A DNA stretch of 64,000 nucleotides from Cinnamomum chago (lineage: Eukaryota > Streptophyta > Magnoliopsida > Laurales > Lauraceae). Position 1 is the first letter of the stretch. Each line of letters opens with the position of its first letter. The notes under the pieces were generated by a model. The model did not search any database, had not been told where the DNA came from, and worked only from the letters and a program-made list of their open reading frames with translations. The stretch is from NCBI GenBank assembly GCA_038049695.1, contig CP142456.1, forward strand, positions 18,070,501 through 18,134,500. Direction: 5' to 3'. The position numbers were made by a program, and so were the translations under genes. This document shows positions 10,880 through 22,620 of this stretch, one piece after another.

Positions 10880-12996
10880 TAAAGGACACAGTCCTTTGTG
10901 TACATCAGTCGAACTTGTCTTCTTTGAAGCTAGGCATGAACAGGATTCGGACGCGGTCCTTTACCTGTCGTAATGAGGCTTTGAATCTTGCCAGTTCGGC
11001 CCCTATTGAGATGAAGGGTCGAACTGCAGGAGTGTAGGCCTTAGCAGGTTCTCGCAGAGGCCTTGTGATGCATGATCTGATTTTTGGCTTATAGGAGCAA
11101 GCCGACCCATGCTGGGTTGATTTGTTTGTTTGGTGGAGGGTAGGCCTCTCTTCTTTCATGTAAGAGAGAGCTTAGAACCAGTTCTCTTTGAGAGGGGCCA
11201 GGTATACTAGCTTTGCAGATGCATGGGACCTCCTTTGTTTTGGTGAAGGTCTTGGGGGACTAAGTCTTGAGGCAGATATGGTTCTTTGCACGTTGAGGCT
11301 TCGTGGGGTTTCCACGAGCTTCAGGATTTTTGATGGCTGCCTTTGGTGTCGGAGCAACAACATGTCCAAAGCCAGTTTTCTGCTTCTTGGCAGATACAGT
11401 TTCTTCTGCGGGGAGTGGGAATGGTCTTAGTGACCCGAAGACAATGGTCCGAGGAGTAGAGGTCGACCCGGTGTTCTAAGAGTTGCCGAGGTAGATGACG
11501 CTTCGGCAGGCGCTTGTGAGTGCGCTTGTTTTGCTTCTCTTGAAGTATGAGCTGGTACTTGTTCTCGTCAAAGGTGATGCTCAATGAAGCTGCCATTGCT
11601 AGTTTGGAAAACTTCTGAAACAAGACCACATCCATTAGTAATCACAAGAATATGGTGATCATAAATGGAAAAGAATTATGGTTTTGTCTTTTCAAATTGC
11701 TCGAGGGAACATGGCCCTGCCCAAGCGAGGTGAAGAAGGCAAAAAGTCATAGCGGGTACAATTGTTTTAAACGCAAGTAGAGGAGGCTCAGAGTAAGCGT
11801 TCCAGTGACTGCTATAAACAATTGTAAACCTTAATTCAAATTACCGAGAAGCGAGGCTCACTCAAGGTAAGATGATATAAGGTTGGAGATACAAATGTGT
11901 CGGTCACGAATACAGTAGACCCGAAAAAGCGTACTAGCACCGCTAGGCATAAATGTTGCAAATCGCATCCTTGGAATGAACATGAGATGAGATTTTTTTG
12001 AAAGTTCAAAATTGGATTCATAAAAGAGAGCAAATGGTATTCCAATCCGAACACAAGCTACAAGCGATTCCGCGAGCTTTTATCCGAAAGGAAATGAACT
12101 AAGATTTCTCAGATTTGAACCCAAAATGCCGGAAGTTTTTTTATTTTTTTATTTGAAAGGTCAAAATTGAATTCATCAAAGAGAGCAAGTGGTGTTCTAG
12201 TCTGAATGCGAGCTATAAGCGATTTCCGTTAGCTTTCATCTGAAATGGAATGAACCAAGATTTCTTAAATCTGAATTAAAAAATGACAGAAGTTTTTTTT
12301 TTTTTTTTTTTAAAGGTTTTTTTTTTGTTCGAAGAGATTTTTTTTGGAAATTTTTTTTGAAGAGTACACATAGGTTTCCAATTCGGTCTTATGAAACCTC
12401 AGTAGATAGATCGGCCCCAGGTAAGGGTAGGATTACTTAATGAACCTGTTTGGAGGACCCTTGCCTCGAACAGCCTAACTGTCTCCACACTCTAGACAAG
12501 GCTTTTCTTAGATCCACTTTGGTCAAAGAACACAATTGGTGTAACCTGAGTGGTTTTTTTTTTTTGAAAACTTTTCTTGCAAGATCTTTAGTGGACCCAT
12601 CAAAGAGGGCGAATGGCCCCTCCCAATCCAAACTTGGCTACAAGCGATTTCCGCCAGCCATTGTTCGAAAAGGAAGAAACCAAAGTTTCTCTAATTTGAA
12701 TCCAAAAGAGAGAAAACTGATTTTTTTTTGAAGCGTTTGAAATTACACTATTTAAAAAAAATCCCTATTGGACTCAGTAAAGAAAAAAAAATGACCCATT
12801 CTCCGATACGAACAATAGCTACAAACATTTCTGTGAGCTATCAAGTTTGGAGAGGAAATGATCAAAGTTTCTCAAAATTGAATCAAAGAAAGAGAAATCA
12901 GATTTTTTTTTTGTGAAATGAGAAAGAGTGGAAATAAATTCAAAGATAGAAATTTCCAAAAAAATCCCATCTCATGTTTTTTTTTTAAATGCAAGA
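10880..12996 (-). other. Leader (5' untranslated region) of the gypsy element
   Basis: This lies between the primer-binding site and recognisable gag. The 11321-11635 minus frame could be a gag N-terminus but has no diagnostic motif. Homopolymer T runs are frequent near 12290-12360 and 12550. Confidence 0.45.
11999..12910. repeat. Four degenerate ~140-150-bp repeat units in the gypsy leader
   Basis: Units near 11999-12135, 12155-12290, 12585-12720 and 12767-12910 share the order CATC/AAAGAGAGCAAATGG, CAATCCGAAC, AGCTACAAGCGATTTCCG, GGAAATGAACCAAG, ATTTCTCAAATTTGAA and an AGAAG(T) end. A less related spacer separates units two and three. Copies differ at many positions, so the array is old. 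Confidence 0.7.
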
Positions 12997-13014
12997 TCCA
13001 ACATACGCCACCAA
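12997..13014 (-). promoter_or_regulatory. Probable primer-binding site of the gypsy element
   Basis: On the minus strand TTGGTGGCGTATGTTGG lies just after the LTR end. It resembles the TTGGCGCCGTCTGTGGG site of Tat/Ogre-type elements with a few substitutions. The identity is inferred from position and similarity. Confidence 0.5.
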
Positions 13015-13124
13015 CTAAAAAGGAGCCTAAGAATCCAACCATCACGTTCTCAAATGAACGATTCTCACTGGGTGTGCCAACTTGATGGACTCGGTTTTTT
13101 TTCTCTCTCTCTTCTGTCCCGGGC

Positions 13125-13625
13125 TAGGGCTGCCAAACCGGAAATCCGGTCCGGTTTTTGGACCGGATTTCCGGTCCGGGTTAAATGAGAGGACCGGACC
13201 GGACCACTTATAAGTGGTCCGGTCCGGTCCGGTCTGGACCACTTAAGTGGTCCGGACCGGTTTCATTAGTTTTTTTTTTCTAAGTTCTTATTTTTTTTTT
13301 TCATTTTCAGCCCATTTCCTACCTCTTTTTCCAGATGTAAGAAGCCAGATCTTCGATTTCACTATAGTATTTGACTTAGGAATTTTATATATTTAAAGTT
13401 TTATATTATAAAAATTAAAAAAAAAAATTTATTATTAATCCGGTCCGGTCCGGTCCAGACCGGTTTTTAAAAGGTCCGGACCGGACCGGACCGGATATAA
13501 CCGGTTTTTCAAAACCGGTCCGGTCCGGTCCGGTCCGGATTTGTGGTCTAAGACCACAAATCCGATCCGGTCCGGTCCGGTTTTGCGGTCCGGTCCGGTC
13601 TACGGTCCGGTTTTGTGCAGCCCTA
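13125..13625. mobile_element. hAT-like MITE made of CCGGTCCGG repeats
   Basis: The termini TAGGGCTGCC and GTGCAGCCCTA are inverted. Flanks are TCCCGGGC and CCCGGGGC, an 8-bp target duplication with a one-base shift. The interior is mostly alternating GGTCC/GGACC units, so nearly the whole element can fold. The inverted LTR fragment at 4080-4140 shows the same target without the insertion (CTCCCGGCAACCCC), which supports both the insertion and its borders. Confidence 0.75.
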
Positions 13626-15534
13626 CCCGGGGCTACCGGGAGGCCGGTGGAGGGAAAAAAGCAAGTATCAACATTTTTGTACGGGTATGCCAGATTTTCT
13701 ATTCTACTTGGAATATAGAAATGGTGATTCAGAAATCCACCCTCCCAAGTAGAAAAGGAAATCAACTTTTTTCCTAACTTTCCATTGCACATATATTTAA
13801 GAAAAGAGACAAGGTTTTTGAATGCTGTAAGAGGCAATTTTTCTTTGTTTGCCGTGAAAGGCGGTTTTACCGTAAAAGACGATGTTTGCCGTGAAAGGCG
13901 ATGTACAAATCTCATCAATAATGAAAGATAAGAATCGTGATTTTTTTTGTCTCTTTAGAAAAAAAATACAAAATACAATAGAAAAGTAAGAAAATGAATT
14001 CATACTTCTAAGGAGATTGCCGGGACTCGTTCAGATCGACGGTCGCAAGTCATGTATGGACTTCGCCATCGTCCTTCAGATGAGAACATATGATGCTTTG
14101 ATTCTTTTGGCTTGCCTTGGACTTCAGAATTTTAGAGGATAAAGACCAAGGGAAAATCCTATATCCAATAAAAAACCGAGTAGACGGGTTGAAAAGCCGC
14201 GTCTAGGCCATGTCAGATAGAAAGAGAGGGCCTTGGGGGGGGGGGGGCGCTAGGGACTTCAATTACCTTGTGGTGTTTGTTGCAGCAGAGTTTCTTCAAA
14301 GTAGCAGAGCTACTTTGCAAAGTGTTTGGACTTTGGAGGTTTTTCTTCTTGGATTTCTCTCTCTCTCTCTCTGTGTGTGGATTTGTCTCTGGATGTCTGT
14401 CTCTGTGTGTGTAATTGGATTTGTTCTTCTTGGAATGACCCCCTTTTATAGGCTTTTGGTAGCCATGGGATGGGTTTATGAGCATTGATGGCATTGATGC
14501 TCCATGATGGGAGGAGTTACAAGTTTTTATTTCATGATTTTGTAACTCCTTTTTCTTGGCTTTTGATTGGCCGATGGAGAATGATTGGCATTTAATCGCT
14601 TTCAAACTCCATGATGAGAGGAGTTTCATGATTTATTGTCATGATTACTTGGACTTGTAACTCCTTTTTTCCTTGATTCTGATTGGGCCGTCCAAAATAA
14701 TGAGTTAATGACTGCATTAACTTGTCATTTAACTGCATTAAGTGGTCGTTAAGGCGCATGAAGAGTCGCGGGCTGTCCCGCATCTTTTGGAATTCTTCTT
14801 GTGATGGTCGCCGATGGATCTTCATGTTGATCTACGTCGGATGACCATGCAACTTCAGACATTGATTGTTACCAGTGGGCCGGTACCATCTGTCCTGTCG
14901 ATTTCTCGATCAATCGGGTAGAAAGTGTACTTTCTTGGTTGGCTGATTGGCGATTTCGAAGCTATCAATGATGATATGATGCTCTTGACGGCGGATCCGT
15001 GATGTTGACGAAGATCGACGGATTGCGAGCCTCAAAAGTCAGAATTTTGAAAAATCACAGGGGCTGGAAATCTCGAAACACGAAAAGGGACCGAAAAAGG
15101 GTCATTCGGCGAAAATCCGGGAGGGTCGCCAGCGACCATGGGAGATTTTTCTGTTAGGAATTTTGTGTATTGCAATTTGATGGATGCATTATCATTCTAG
15201 CATCATTTTGAATTTACACACATGCATTGATTTATAAAAACTTGAAATCTTGATTTATACTTGTATTGTTTTTAAAATTTGTAAAAGTATTGATTTATGC
15301 ATGTTTTTGTTTTTAAACTTGGATGCATTTTTTTTAAAAGAAGTTTTAGAAATCAAGCTAGCCTATGAGTTTTAAATCTTTCAAATCGTTTTAGGCTTTT
15401 TGTGTTTCATGGTTTTTATCCTCTTAGTTTGATTTAAACCATGTTTCCAAGCTTGATTCAGTGGCCCAAGAGTTCCCTCATGAATTTACTTTGAAATGTG
15501 CAAAAATATGCAATTATAGGGAACTTTGGTCCCA

Positions 15535-15705
15535 GGCCAGGTCGACCCGCAGTGGGCTCGCTCGACCGGCCCAACAGGGGACCCTGTCGACCGAGCCACT
15601 GCGGGTCGACCGGGTAAAGAGCTGTTGTGCTCTTGACAAACGGTCCGTTTTATGACCGTTGTGAAGGCCAGGTCGACCGGGGACAGGGGCAGGTCGACCG
15701 GGGAC
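15535..15705. repeat. Cluster of GTCGACC palindromes upstream of the LTR TATA box
   Basis: At least six GTCGACC or CTCGACC sites occur in 170 bp. Two lie in a longer foldback in which GGTCGACCCGCAGTGG pairs with CCACTGCGGGTCGACC. The cluster lies just upstream of TATAAATA at 15727. Confidence 0.85.
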
Positions 15706-15726
15706 TAGCCGTTGGGCTGTTTTGGC

Positions 15727-15734
15727 TATAAATA
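15727..15734 (+). promoter_or_regulatory. TATA box candidate of the solo LTR
   Basis: TATAAATA follows a GC-rich palindrome cluster by about 25 bp, the usual place for the U3/R promoter of an LTR. It fixes the plus orientation of this LTR. Confidence 0.55.
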
Positions 15735-17300
15735 TTAGTTCATTCCTTTGCCAAAAGTTAGGGATTTTTAGGCCATCCTTGAGTGGTTTTGAGGCAAATC
15801 AAAGGGGAATGAGCTAAGGGATGAAAGGGGTCATTAGGAAAGCTAAAGCTTGGATTAATGAAGTTAAATATCTAAGTAAGCTTTACTTTTCTTAATCATA
15901 TGTTTTCATGCTTTGCTTTAATTATTGGTAAATTTTTTCTAGCATGATAAACTATGATTTGTTGTGTCCTTAACATGTTTATGTTTTGAATTGATCTATT
16001 GTTTTGGATGCATCACTTTGATTCAATCCAAGTAGTACTTTAATTGGTAAATCTAAGTAGATCATGTTAATGAAAGAGTCTTTGAAATTATATGTAACAT
16101 GATTCCTATACTTGGTTGAATCTATGGTTGTTGTTTTTCATCATAAGAAAATCACTTTCAAATATATCTTATGTTTTGGATTCAACATCTTTACAAATCA
16201 TATGTAACTTTGTTTTAAAGTTTCACAACTTGCTTTTCTTTGATAGGTATATCATATTCAAGTTGATTTTATAAGTACATATGATTTGTCCCCTATTTTC
16301 AATCAAATCTAATTTTATGTTTTATGAGCTACATTGTTGATTTGATTGACATCCCTATGCATCACATGTTTTGTGCTTAGAATTTCACAACTTGTTTAGG
16401 ATACAAATGTATATCTTTTACAAGTTATTTTTAACATGTGACTTGCATTCTTTCCTCAATCATAAATATTTTTATGAGCTAAAACTTTCAAAAGCCTTAG
16501 GCATACATTTATGAGCTTTCATTTTAAAAATGATTGAGGACATCATACATACACATTGAGCATTCATCTTTGCATTCATAGTGTGTGTGTATGAATTAGT
16601 TTTTCACTTCCATAGCCGCCTAATTAAGAGGCATTGTAAGGAGCTAAATTGTATCTCCATCAAGTGTATTATAGACACTAATTAGAGAGATAATCAACCT
16701 TTGATTAAAGAGGTTATTGCTTAGCCTAAGAAAAGCATAATGTATAGGTTGATGTTAAGCCTTGAAAAACATCATTGTAAAGGTTATTGCTTAGCCTATT
16801 GAAAAGCATAAATAGTGGAAATCCGGTGGGGTGATTAGATCACAAGCCGGTAGTCGATGTAGGCATTGAGGCCGAACCACTATAAACCTTTGTGTTATGG
16901 TGTATGCTAGTGGTGATTGTTTTATTAGCTTCCGCATCTTGTTTGATTAATCATCACTTGTGACTAGTTTATGTTAAGAAGTTAACATTTGTCTTAATTG
17001 GTCATAATTGAAGCTCACCCTATTCACCCCCCCCTCTAGGGTTTGGATCCCCGGACTTTCATTTTCCCCTTTGGTCATTGTCTTTCAGCCGTTTCTTCGA
17101 TTTTTCTGTATCTTTTTTTCTTTGGCATTTTTCCTAACATTTTTGTACATGTTTTGGCCTGATTTCCCTATAGAAAACTTGACTAAAAGCCTTGCATATC
17201 GGAGAACAAAGTTTCCGATTTTTCGAGAAAGCCGTAGAGTTTGTCACGCAGAGTTGCCGATTTGTCGTCAGAAGCCAAACTAGGTCAAACGATGATGGAA

Positions 17301-18060
17301 TGACCTGAAGTTTGAGGTGAAGTCTGCTGAGCAATAGATAAGACCAACCATAGGCTTTTGTTTGAGTTTTGAAGCCATGTGGGGTCCCGTCACCAGTAGA
17401 CTTGATTTTGTTGCGAAGGAGATGCCGCGCTTTGATGTGTGGTCAACCGATGTCCGATTGACCTGAAATTTGACAAGGAGCCTATTTGAGTCTTTTTGAG
17501 ACGATCCATTAGCTTCGATTTAGAAGTCATGATCCCAGGGAGCTCCGCCGCCGGGAGGCCTGATTTGGCTTCCGAGAGTCAAAGTCCGGTCAAATGTTGT
17601 TGAAATGACCTGAAATTTGACATGTAGCCATTTGGAAGCCTTTTGAAGTTACCCATGTGCTCTGTTTGATGAGTGATGACCTCGGTGGTTCTCGCTGTCG
17701 AGAGGCTTGATTTTTCTGTTTAAGGGTTGATGTGGGGTCAAACATTGTCGGTTTGACTTAAAACTTAAACTGGAGCCTTTTGGAGGTATTTTGAGACCAT
17801 CCATAGGCTTGGATCAAAGATCTAACGTCTTCGACGTTGTCGCCGCTAGGGGCGCTTGTTTGGTTATCAGAGGAGTGAAGTTAGGCCAAATGATGTTAGG
17901 ATATAGAGCCTCCTAGTGGCATTTTGAGGCCAGCTGTGTGCTCTATTTTGTGTGTCAGGGTATCTGGCTTCGCCGCCGCCGGGAGCTCCTACTTAGCTGC
18001 TGAAGGAGTGAAGTTAGGCCAAATGATGTTGAAATGACCCGAAACTTCAGGTGTACTCCT
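17301..18060. repeat. Degenerate tandem array, period ~137-158 bp, six units
   Basis: A TGACCTGAAA/TTTGA word recurs near 17301, 17459, 17607, 17755, 17898 and 18035. Each is followed by a GAGCC..TTTGAGG-like block and a CCGCCGGGAGG-like block. It lies in the gypsy LTR next to its outer end. Tandem arrays in non-coding parts of Tat/Ogre elements are known; here the array is in the LTR. Confidence 0.7.
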
Positions 18061-18206
18061 CTTTTAGCTGTTTTGAAGAATCTTGTAGTTTTTGTTTGGT
18101 TCTGACGAGATTTGATGCTTGAATTGGCATTGCTTGTTTGTAGTAGGATTCAGCTTCATGTAGCTTTTGATATCGAAGAGGCAAAGTGACATTTTTGGTG
18201 TCAACA

Positions 18207-18691
18207 ACAACCTTGGTTAGATTGAAAAAGGCTTGAGAAGTATTGGATTGCATGAGCCTGGATTGTTGCTGGGTCTTCAGTTGGGACTCCAGCTATGCAA
18301 ATGTGGTTGATTTGCCTGAAAGCACTTCTGATTTTTGCTGAGAGATGAAAGAAACTAGTGTTTTGGTCTCTTTCCCTCAACCAACTTATCCTTGATTTTT
18401 GCTTCAAATGGATTTCTTGAGCTTTGAGAGCTTCATGGAGTTTGGTCCTTGCCAAGAGCAATTGATCACGCAAAGAATCTTTGGATTATAATCAAAAGAC
18501 TGTTGCATCTGCAAAACTCTATTTTCAGCTGAGATGATAATCTGGACGAGGTGACCAAAAGTAGTCCTATTCCAGGTTTTTAGGGCCTGTTTTAGGTTCT
18601 TCAACTTCTGGGTGAGGACAACCTGGGGATTGCCTTGAATTTGTTCCATCCAACTTGATTGCACCCAAAGAAAGAAGTGTTTTGAAGCCAC
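18207..18691 (-). pseudogene. LINE ORF2 linker before reverse transcriptase
   Basis: The segment reads LKQALKTWNRTTFGHL, then SRISWLRERDQNTSFFH, then an INHI-x-G-x-PTEDPATIQ..YFSSLF block. This is the canonical order between endonuclease and RT in plant L1 elements. It is cut by the gypsy LTR immediately after the YFSSLF block. Confidence 0.75.
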
Positions 18692-18898
18692 ATATTTAAG
18701 AATTTGAAGGGGGCTTTTGGGGTAGGAGTTGGATTGGCATGGGTTAAAAGAATGGGGCTATGGTCGGAAGAAAATCTGGCTAGGTGATGGCGACAAGGAT
18801 CATTGAAAGAGGAAGGCCAATGGAAATTTATAAAGGCTCAATCAAGTTTGGCAGCTACATAAGATTGACCTTGACGATTATTTGACCAGGTGTATTTG

Positions 18899-19331
18899 CT
18901 ACATGTGAAGAGGAGGTCGAAGAGGCCGGCTATCATGATTGTCGAGTGGAAATCCCTTTATTAGGGATGATGGAGTGGTTGACCGCAGGCTTAGCTTCTC
19001 ATCATGAGACAAAATGGCATTGAAGTCCCCGAGCACACACCATGGGAAATTTATGGAGGAGTGGTCGATCAATATTTTCCATAAAGCTTTCCTTTGGGAT
19101 TGGTTGGTGGAGCCACAAATACCAGTAATGAGAATAAGAAGGCCAGTAGCCGAGTTTAATAGGAGCATGGATAAGTGTTGGGAGGAGAAGTCTGAGACAG
19201 ATGGAGAAGGGGAGAGAGGATTTGCAGAAACACCACAGGTTGCCGCTGTGAGATGGGGAAGAGTTGGAATGAAAAGTGTCAAAATCAAAACTACATAGGG
19301 AGAGGGATTTGAAGAAGGAGAAGGAGGTCAT
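18899..19331 (-). pseudogene. LINE ORF2 AP-like endonuclease fragment
   Basis: The minus frame contains ITGICGSTNQSQRKALW followed by PWCVLGDFNAILSHDEK. The GDFNAI box with its catalytic Asp and Asn is diagnostic for the apurinic-like endonuclease of L1 elements, which nicks target DNA. A frameshift in the N-terminal half moves similarity between two frames. Dead remnant. Confidence 0.85.
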
Positions 19332-20100
19332 TGGCTCTGAAATGAAGACTAGGCCATGGGAATGGGAGGAGACAAGATGATCAAGACCTCCGATTGTTGG
19401 AGTGTTGGCCGGCCCTCAACCAGTCCAGTACCGTATTTTTAACATTGGAGACAGTGTGGCCGGGGGGCTTTACCTCTGGATCTTCTAGTGATGGGGCCAA
19501 ATGAGGAAGAGTTCTTGCCATTTTTACTCTTTTTGGATGTTTTTTTTAGGTGGATGTTTCCAAAGTAGAAGCTGGAATGGTCCCCTGATGGTAGGTTGAA
19601 TCAAGATGTGGAAGACCGACCAGATGAGGTTGGTTTGTGGCTAGGATTGAAAGGGGTTCTAATGGGTCAGGTGTTGGTCCAATTTGGAGGTTTGGAGCTA
19701 CTCTGACGTTATCATAATTAAAGGGATTGGAGCTTGACCAGGTGGTGAGAGGCTTTGGTTTTGAGACTACTCTGCATATGGCATAGACGAAACTGGTTGG
19801 GGAAGATGCCTACTAAGGTCAACAGTGTATGCAGTTGGGTCTAAGAAGGTGCAATGCTCCAGGATTGAGAAGGAGTTAGAGGCGTAGCTCAAGGGCTGGG
19901 ATGTTGCTAAGAATCAAGGTCATTGAAAGAACGGGTGGGGCTTTGTTATTCGGTTGTTGCAAGATGGCTTACCAAATCTTGTTCGCTTCTCTGGTTTAGA
20001 TTCGGGGCCTTGTCGGTTGCAGCCTGCTTTGGTTTTTTTTATTTTGGGGGGGGGGGGGTGTTTTGTTGACTGAAGTGTTTTGAGAAGCGTTTAGTGGTGC

Positions 20101-20778
20101 CTAATCAGGTTGGGAGAGAGGTAGGGAGAGATGAACTGATTGGATATCCTCTAGTTCAGTAATGGGGGTATTGATTGGTAGAGCCGGTTGTTGGTTGGTT
20201 ATCTGGGAGTGGGCTTTGGGACAGGCTGAAGGGGGATGACCAGTTAGGAGGAAGAGATGACAAGGGCGGTTCTCATAGGTCACCTCTATTTCTAGTTCTC
20301 GCTCGCCTTCATGCTCAACAAGGATACTGTATTGCCTGGGTTTAGAGATATCTAGGTTGACAAGGACTAGGAAAGGACTTTTCAAATGTGGTAATGTCAT
20401 CCAGCTTGATGGGTTTTCCTAAGGTGTTAGCAAGAGAAAAGATGATGTCCCTACTCCAGCAACGGCCAAAACAAGGCCAAAGAAGGCCACTCAAAATCGT
20501 CCTGGCCCGGGGACCAAGGTAGGAGGTGAAACTGCTTGTTTTCTATGGAAAGAGGAGAGGGGCCTAGGATGTGTTCTCTGTCATGTATGGAGTAGAATCT
20601 AAAGATGAAATGGTTCTTTGGAGTTTAGAGATACAAGACAGGGTCTTGAGATGTTCTAGAGTCTTTGCTCTACCCACTCCAACAAGGGACGTTTTCGGGC
20701 ACTGCAAAAGAAACTGGTTCTTTGTTAGTAGATTTAAGAGGTGGGTGTAGGGTTGGTGTACCATTAGAGAAGAGGTAG
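20101..20778 (-). pseudogene. LINE ORF1 fragment with zinc-knuckle-like end
   Basis: At 20400-20101 the frame reads VLVNLDISKPRQYSI, then VTYENRPCHLFLLTGHPPSAC, which matches the VEVDLSKP..YENLP..C..C..GH...C pattern at the end of the plant L1 ORF1 domain (DUF4283-like), an RNA-binding protein. One expected knuckle Cys appears lost. Upstream sequence to 20778 is interrupted by stops and by the LTR insertion. Confidence 0.6.
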
Positions 20779-21621
20779 TGTCACATCCCGGACCCGAGAA
20801 TCCCTTGTTTAGGGTGGTTCCCAAGGTGTGACACGCGTACTCCCGTGAACTCGCACCTGTTCCGGACCAAATCCGAATTCACGAAGGAGAAAATTCCACA
20901 TTTTACGTGTGAGGATTACTCACTGACACCTGTCAATGCACAATTATCTGCGGAACATGCACATTATAGAAATCAAAGCCGTGATCAGTCCAATAACCAA
21001 ACCATTATATTACAATTTATCCTTAACAAACTAATGATTTAAATGTCTTAAATGTAAAGTACACCAGTACTCTAATGAACAACTACTAGATGCTTATCTC
21101 AAGGGAATAAATTCCTAATACAATGCGAAATAAAACTAGTCAAATGCATTACCTTGAACTAAGTGCAATTAAATTACCTAGGCTCAAACTCAAGGTTACC
21201 CTTCTGATTCGTACTCCGACAGTCATAACTAACTGTTAAGCTTACCAATTAACCCCACATTTGAATGGCTAAAAGTAACTCTCTTTGGTGTCTTGAATCC
21301 CTGTGACACCAAGAATAGTATCTCAAATACAACGATTTGGCAAGTATAGGCATTAATAAGAAATTACATAATGTTGCAACTAGAATTTAAGACAAGTAAA
21401 TCAGTGGATAGTAATGATAAGTATCAGCTACGCAATTGTGCAAAGATTGAATAATTATGCTGATGAATCAATAATGAGAACCATACAAATTTGGCTACTA
21501 CTTTAAGGTCATCATCTCAAAGAGAGCAATCTAGTTGGGATGTCACCAGCGGCCCGGCCAAAGGCTAACTGGCTACCCGGTTCTGGAGTTCCGGTGTTCC
21601 AGGCGACTTACTACAGTAGTC

Positions 21622-21776
21622 TCTCAAATACGAACCCAAGTGCTGGCCCCGTCGGGCGTCACAAGGTCGAGTCTCCCAAATACGAACCCAAGTGCTGGCC
21701 CCGTCGGGCGTCACAGGGTCGAGTTTCTCAAATACGAACCCAAGTGCTGGCCTCGTAGGGCGTCACAGGGTCGAAG
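21622..21776. repeat. Three tandem 52-bp units inside the solo LTR
   Basis: The word AAATACGAACCCAAGTGCTG recurs at 21626, 21678 and 21730, a 52-bp period, each time followed by the CGTCGGGCGTCACA block. The related LTR near 32670 has only one unit, so this is a lineage-specific expansion. Confidence 0.9.
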
Positions 21777-22510
21777 CTAAGTAGTGCCGACTCAATCGAA
21801 TCAAACAAATCAAATTTATAAGTGGATTTGAGTGAGTTTATATTTCAACTGTCTATAATCAAATCAAATGCTAATCTCAAATCAAATCAAATGCTAATCT
21901 CAAATCACGACATACTTACTCAATCCACACTCAATCCACATTTCAAACAATTAGAAAATTGGTATATAATACTGAAGAATTTCGAAAGAATATAATAATT
22001 GGACCTCAAGGAGTATAAATAATGCAATAATTCTACTAATTGTGATTGATATACAAAATGACAGTGTACTTCAATATGAAATGCAATGATTTAAGGAATC
22101 AAGAGAATTACTAGCCCATCTAATCTAACTATTCATTATTCTTCACCATCCAATTCGATATAGGTTTAGAGAATCCATGTATTCCTATTCTATTAGGTGT
22201 CACAGTGTGTAAGTAAATACAAAAGGTTCACTAAACTAAGATCAATGGAATGGTGATAGATTTCCGAATAGTAAGCATGAGTCTATCCCAGCCTCTCGAG
22301 ATATCTCATGCTCTAGGCCTCTCCGTTGGACGTATAAGGGTTTAAGGTTTCCCTGTTAAGGTCATAAGAGTCATATGAAATCCTAATTTTCCTATGGAAC
22401 AAGTTATGCACCATAATTATCTATTTGGAACCTTTAAGGTGGGTAAGATAGGTTAAGGGTGATAATTCACCCTAAAATTGGGGTAAAAAAGGGCCCAGCT
22501 ACAGCATTAG

Positions 22511-22620
22511 GTTCGCTCGAGCGGACCCTTTCCAGAGTGTTGCAAGTTCGAGCGACATTTATTAGTTCGCTCGAACGGTTCGTTCGCTCGAGCGATGTGT
22601 CCAGTTCGCTCGAGCGAACT
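22511..22620. repeat. Cluster of GTTCGCTCGAGCG palindromes
   Basis: GTTCGCTCGAGCG or a near variant occurs at about 22511, 22546, 22565, 22582 and 22604. Each carries a TTCGCTCGAGCGAA-like palindrome. Confidence 0.85.

Larger units (their letters stand above)
15147..17066 (+). mobile_element. Solo LTR, copia type (15152-17061), TSD TTTTC
   Basis: TGTTAGGA starts at 15152 and the LTR ends CTTTCA at 17061. The 5-bp duplication TTTTC lies at 15147-15151 and 17062-17066. Near the 3' end are the GCCGGTAGTCGATGTAGGC..GAACCACTATAAA and TATTCACCCCCCCCTCTAG words common in plant copia LTRs. Nothing internal remains, so the element was reduced by LTR-LTR recombination. It is nested in the gypsy LTR. 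Confidence 0.85.
4141..18206 (-). mobile_element. Decayed Tat/Ogre-like Ty3/gypsy retrotransposon, 3' part lost
   Basis: Read on the minus strand the order is 5' LTR (18206 to ~13018), primer-binding site, repeat-rich leader, gag, protease, RT, RNase H and a second RNase H-like domain. RT before integrase is the Ty3/gypsy order, and the extra RNase H after the first points to the Tat/Ogre lineage. Integrase, polypurine tract and 3' LTR are absent, because the element stops inside the second RNase H at 4141. Many in-frame stops show it is dead. It inserted into the minus-strand LINE at 18206/18207. Confidence 0.75.
13018..18206 (-). repeat. 5' LTR of the Tat-like gypsy element, interrupted twice
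   Basis: On the minus strand it begins TGTTGACACC at 18206, directly against interrupted LINE coding sequence, and runs to the primer-binding site near 13014. Removing the MITE (13125-13625) and the solo LTR (15152-17061) leaves about 2.8 kb, long but normal for this lineage. It includes a ~148-bp tandem array (17301-18060), an imperfect ~130-bp duplication (about 14500-14710) and a G13 run near 14238. The matching 3' LTR was not found in direct orientation. Confidence 0.6.
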
